From positions 1 through 62,191 of the forward strand of contig CAJXPR010000005.1 of assembly GCA_913058135.1 (NCBI GenBank): a stretch of DNA of 62,191 nucleotides. The letters run 5' to 3'. Shown one piece after another: positions 60,522 to 62,191 of this stretch (position 1 is its first letter; each line of letters opens with the position of its first letter). The position numbers were made by a program, and so were the translations under genes. This DNA is from an uncultured Gammaproteobacteria bacterium (GTDB taxonomy: Bacteria > Pseudomonadota > Gammaproteobacteria > Pseudomonadales > Pseudohongiellaceae). The notes under the pieces are model-generated. The model worked only from the letters and a program-made list of their open reading frames with translations. It was not told the DNA's origin and did no database searches.

Positions 60522-62163
60522 ATGTCAACGCAGTCAGCCTCTGAGCGTAATCCATTATTGCAGTTTGACCGCCTGCCCGACTTTCCGGCGCTGCGCGCAG
60601 AACATATCCGTCCCGCCGTGGAGCAGGTACTGGAAGAAAACCGCGCAGCACTGCAGGCAATACTGGCCAACGAGCAAAACCGGACCGCACCGGACTGGCA
60701 CAGCCTGATGGACGCCCTGGATGACCTGGACGACAGGCTGACCAAGGTCTGGTCCACTGCCAGTCATCTGAATTCGGTGGCCAACACGCCGGACATTCGT
60801 GAAGCCTATAATGACTGTCAGCCGTTAGTGACCGAGTACTACGCGGCGCTGGGGCAGAACGAGCAGCTCTATGCCTGCGTTGAAGCGCTGAGCGAGCGGG
60901 CGGATGCCCTCAAACTGGACGGTTCACAGCGCAAGATTATTGCCGATACGCTGCTCGATTTCCGGCTGGCGGGCGTCAGTCTGCCGGCGGTGGAGAAAAA
61001 GCGGTTTGCCGACATCCAGACCCGACTCAGCCATCTTGCCAACGTATTCAGCAATAACGTACTGGACGCCACCCGTGCCTGGACCCGGCATCTGACCGAT
61101 GACAGCCTGCTCGGCGGCGTTCCGGACATGACGGTGCAGGCCGCCGCCAGGGCGGCCTCGGCGAAAGGCCTGCAGGGCTATCTGCTGACGCTGGATTTCC
61201 CCTGTTACTACGCAGTGATGACCTACGCCGACAATGAAGCGCTGCGGGAAGAAATGTACCGGGCCTTTGCAACCCGGGCCTCGGATCAGGCGCTGACAGC
61301 AGCGCCGGAGAAACTGGATAACTACCAGCATATTCGCGAGATCCTGCAGTTGCGTCAGGAAATGGCCCTGTTGCTGGGTTACGGTAATTATGCGGAGCTG
61401 TCCGTGGCACGCAAAATGGCCAAATCAACAGATCAGGTCAACGCCTTTCTCGACGATCTGATCCGCTACAGCCGGCCGGCGGCAGAAAACGAATATCAGG
61501 CCCTGTGTGAATTCGCGCGCAAGCATCATGGTGTCGACACGCTCAATGCCTGGGATGTGGGTTACTACAGCGAAAAACTGCGCAAGCAGAATTATGATAT
61601 TTCACAGGAAGAACTGCGTGTATGGTTTCCCCTGGACAAGGTCCGCCAGGGCCTGTTTGCCATCGTCGAAACCCTGTACGGCGTGCAGGTTGAAGAAGAC
61701 ACCAGTGTTGGCGTCTGGGACCCGGCGGTGGCTTTCTACAATATCCGCCGGGACGGGGAAATTGTGGCCCGTTTCTATTTCGATCTGTTCACCCGCGAGG
61801 GCAAGCGCGGTGGCGCCTGGATGGCCGACTGCCGCAGTCGGCGGCTGATTACCGAAGGTGGTCTGGCGGTGCAGCAACAGATTCCGGTGGCTTACCTGGT
61901 GTGCAATTTCGCCCCGCCAGCGGATGACGGAACACCGGCATTGCTGACCCACAATGATGTCACCACGCTGTTTCACGAGTTCGGCCACGGCCTGCATCAT
62001 ATGCTTACCCGGGAAAACTACCTGCGCTGCTCCGGGATCACGGGTGTTGCCTGGGACGCGGTCGAGTTGCCCAGCCAGCTGATGGAAAACTGGTGCTGGG
62101 ACCCTGAATCCATCGGCCTGATTTCCGCGCACTACCAGACCGGAGAGCCTTTGCCCAAAGCCT
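60522..62163 (+). CDS. prlC: Oligopeptidase A (M3 metallopeptidase), 3' end cut by sequencing adapter
   Basis: The first 547 codons of a thimet-type zinc oligopeptidase that degrades signal peptides and short peptides in the cytoplasm; the full protein is about 680 residues. AGGAG lies 9 bases before the ATG. The zinc motif HEFGHGLHHM is present at about 61977, and VGYYSEKLRKQNYDIS and GAWMADCRSRR precede it. The frame is still open at the right end but the genuine sequence stops at 62163, where QTGEPLPKA runs into adapter. The missing part is an assembly edge, not a mutation. Confidence 0.93.
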
Positions 62164-62191
62164 CTGTCTCTTATACACATCTGACGCTGCC
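62164..62191. other. Illumina Nextera adapter contamination
   Basis: CTGTCTCTTATACACATCT (62164-62182) is the 19-base transposase mosaic end, and the next nine bases, GACGCTGCC, continue the standard Nextera read-through adapter. This is not genomic. Read on the minus strand it starts a spurious protein beginning MCIRDR. Confidence 0.97.

Noticed and set aside
61602-62180. A 192-residue minus-strand open frame beginning MCIRDR
   Set aside because: Its first codons are read from Nextera adapter and the rest is antisense to prlC. It is an artefact.

Overview
KIND OF ORGANISM. The window is the chromosomal replication-origin neighbourhood of a gammaproteobacterium. It carries the block glmS-glmU, atpIBEFHAGDC, parAB, rsmG, mnmG, mnmE-yidC-yidD-rnpA-rpmH, then dnaA-dnaN-recF-gyrB, and further right plsC-gmhB-glyS-glyQ, an LpxL-family gene, trkA, rsmB-fmt-def-dprA-tsaC-hemF-aroE. 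The order resembles the Pseudomonas origin region, and the parS palindromes have the Pseudomonas-type sequence. Missing or changed neighbours (no glmR between glmU and glmS, no LysM gene between def and dprA, a roughly 10 kb insert after gyrB) suggest a relative outside Pseudomonas proper, such as a marine Cellvibrionales- or Pseudohongiella-like lineage; that last step is a guess. LAYOUT. 1-8060: 3' end of uvrD, a cystine transporter (tcyP), the thioesterase yciA, two small unknown genes, yaaA, a response regulator with an unusual output domain, a FemAB-like acyltransferase and an RpiR-family regulator. 8087-18524: glmS and glmU, a strong hairpin terminator, then the complete nine-gene ATP synthase operon, all on the minus strand, with a near-consensus sigma-70 promoter in front of atpI. 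18648-23061: parB, parA, rsmG and mnmG. 23062-23465: AT-rich spacer with five DnaA boxes. 23466-27454: mnmE, yidC, yidD, rnpA, rpmH. 27455-27848: second DnaA-box spacer. 27849-34198: dnaA, dnaN, recF (with two parS sites inside), gyrB. 34199-44894: a non-core insert with two exported or periplasmic proteins, a lipoprotein sorbosone dehydrogenase coupled to a DUF2231 membrane protein, an AraC-family regulator, and a 1418-residue RTX/VCBS-repeat protein with an alanine-rich helical segment and an unrecognised C-terminal half. 44895-62163: core genes for lipid and LPS synthesis, glycyl-tRNA synthetase, potassium uptake, tRNA/rRNA modification, deformylation, haem and shikimate steps, and prlC. 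HOW IT FITS TOGETHER. Transcription diverges at the rpmH-dnaA spacer: everything from glmS to rpmH runs left and dnaA-gyrB runs right, as expected when replication forks leave from about there. ParA/ParB and two parS sites lie within about 13 kb of each other around the origin. MAIN POINTS FOR FOLLOW-UP. These are the giant RTX-like protein and the insert that holds it; two DnaA-box clusters flanking mnmE-rpmH; near-identical dyads at the RpiR-family gene and just upstream of the atp promoter; a 14-bp tandem repeat between def and an N-terminally short dprA; and a sequencing artefact, since the last 28 bases are Nextera adapter, so prlC is cut by the assembly and not by biology. No tRNA, rRNA, CRISPR array, insertion sequence or prophage gene was seen.
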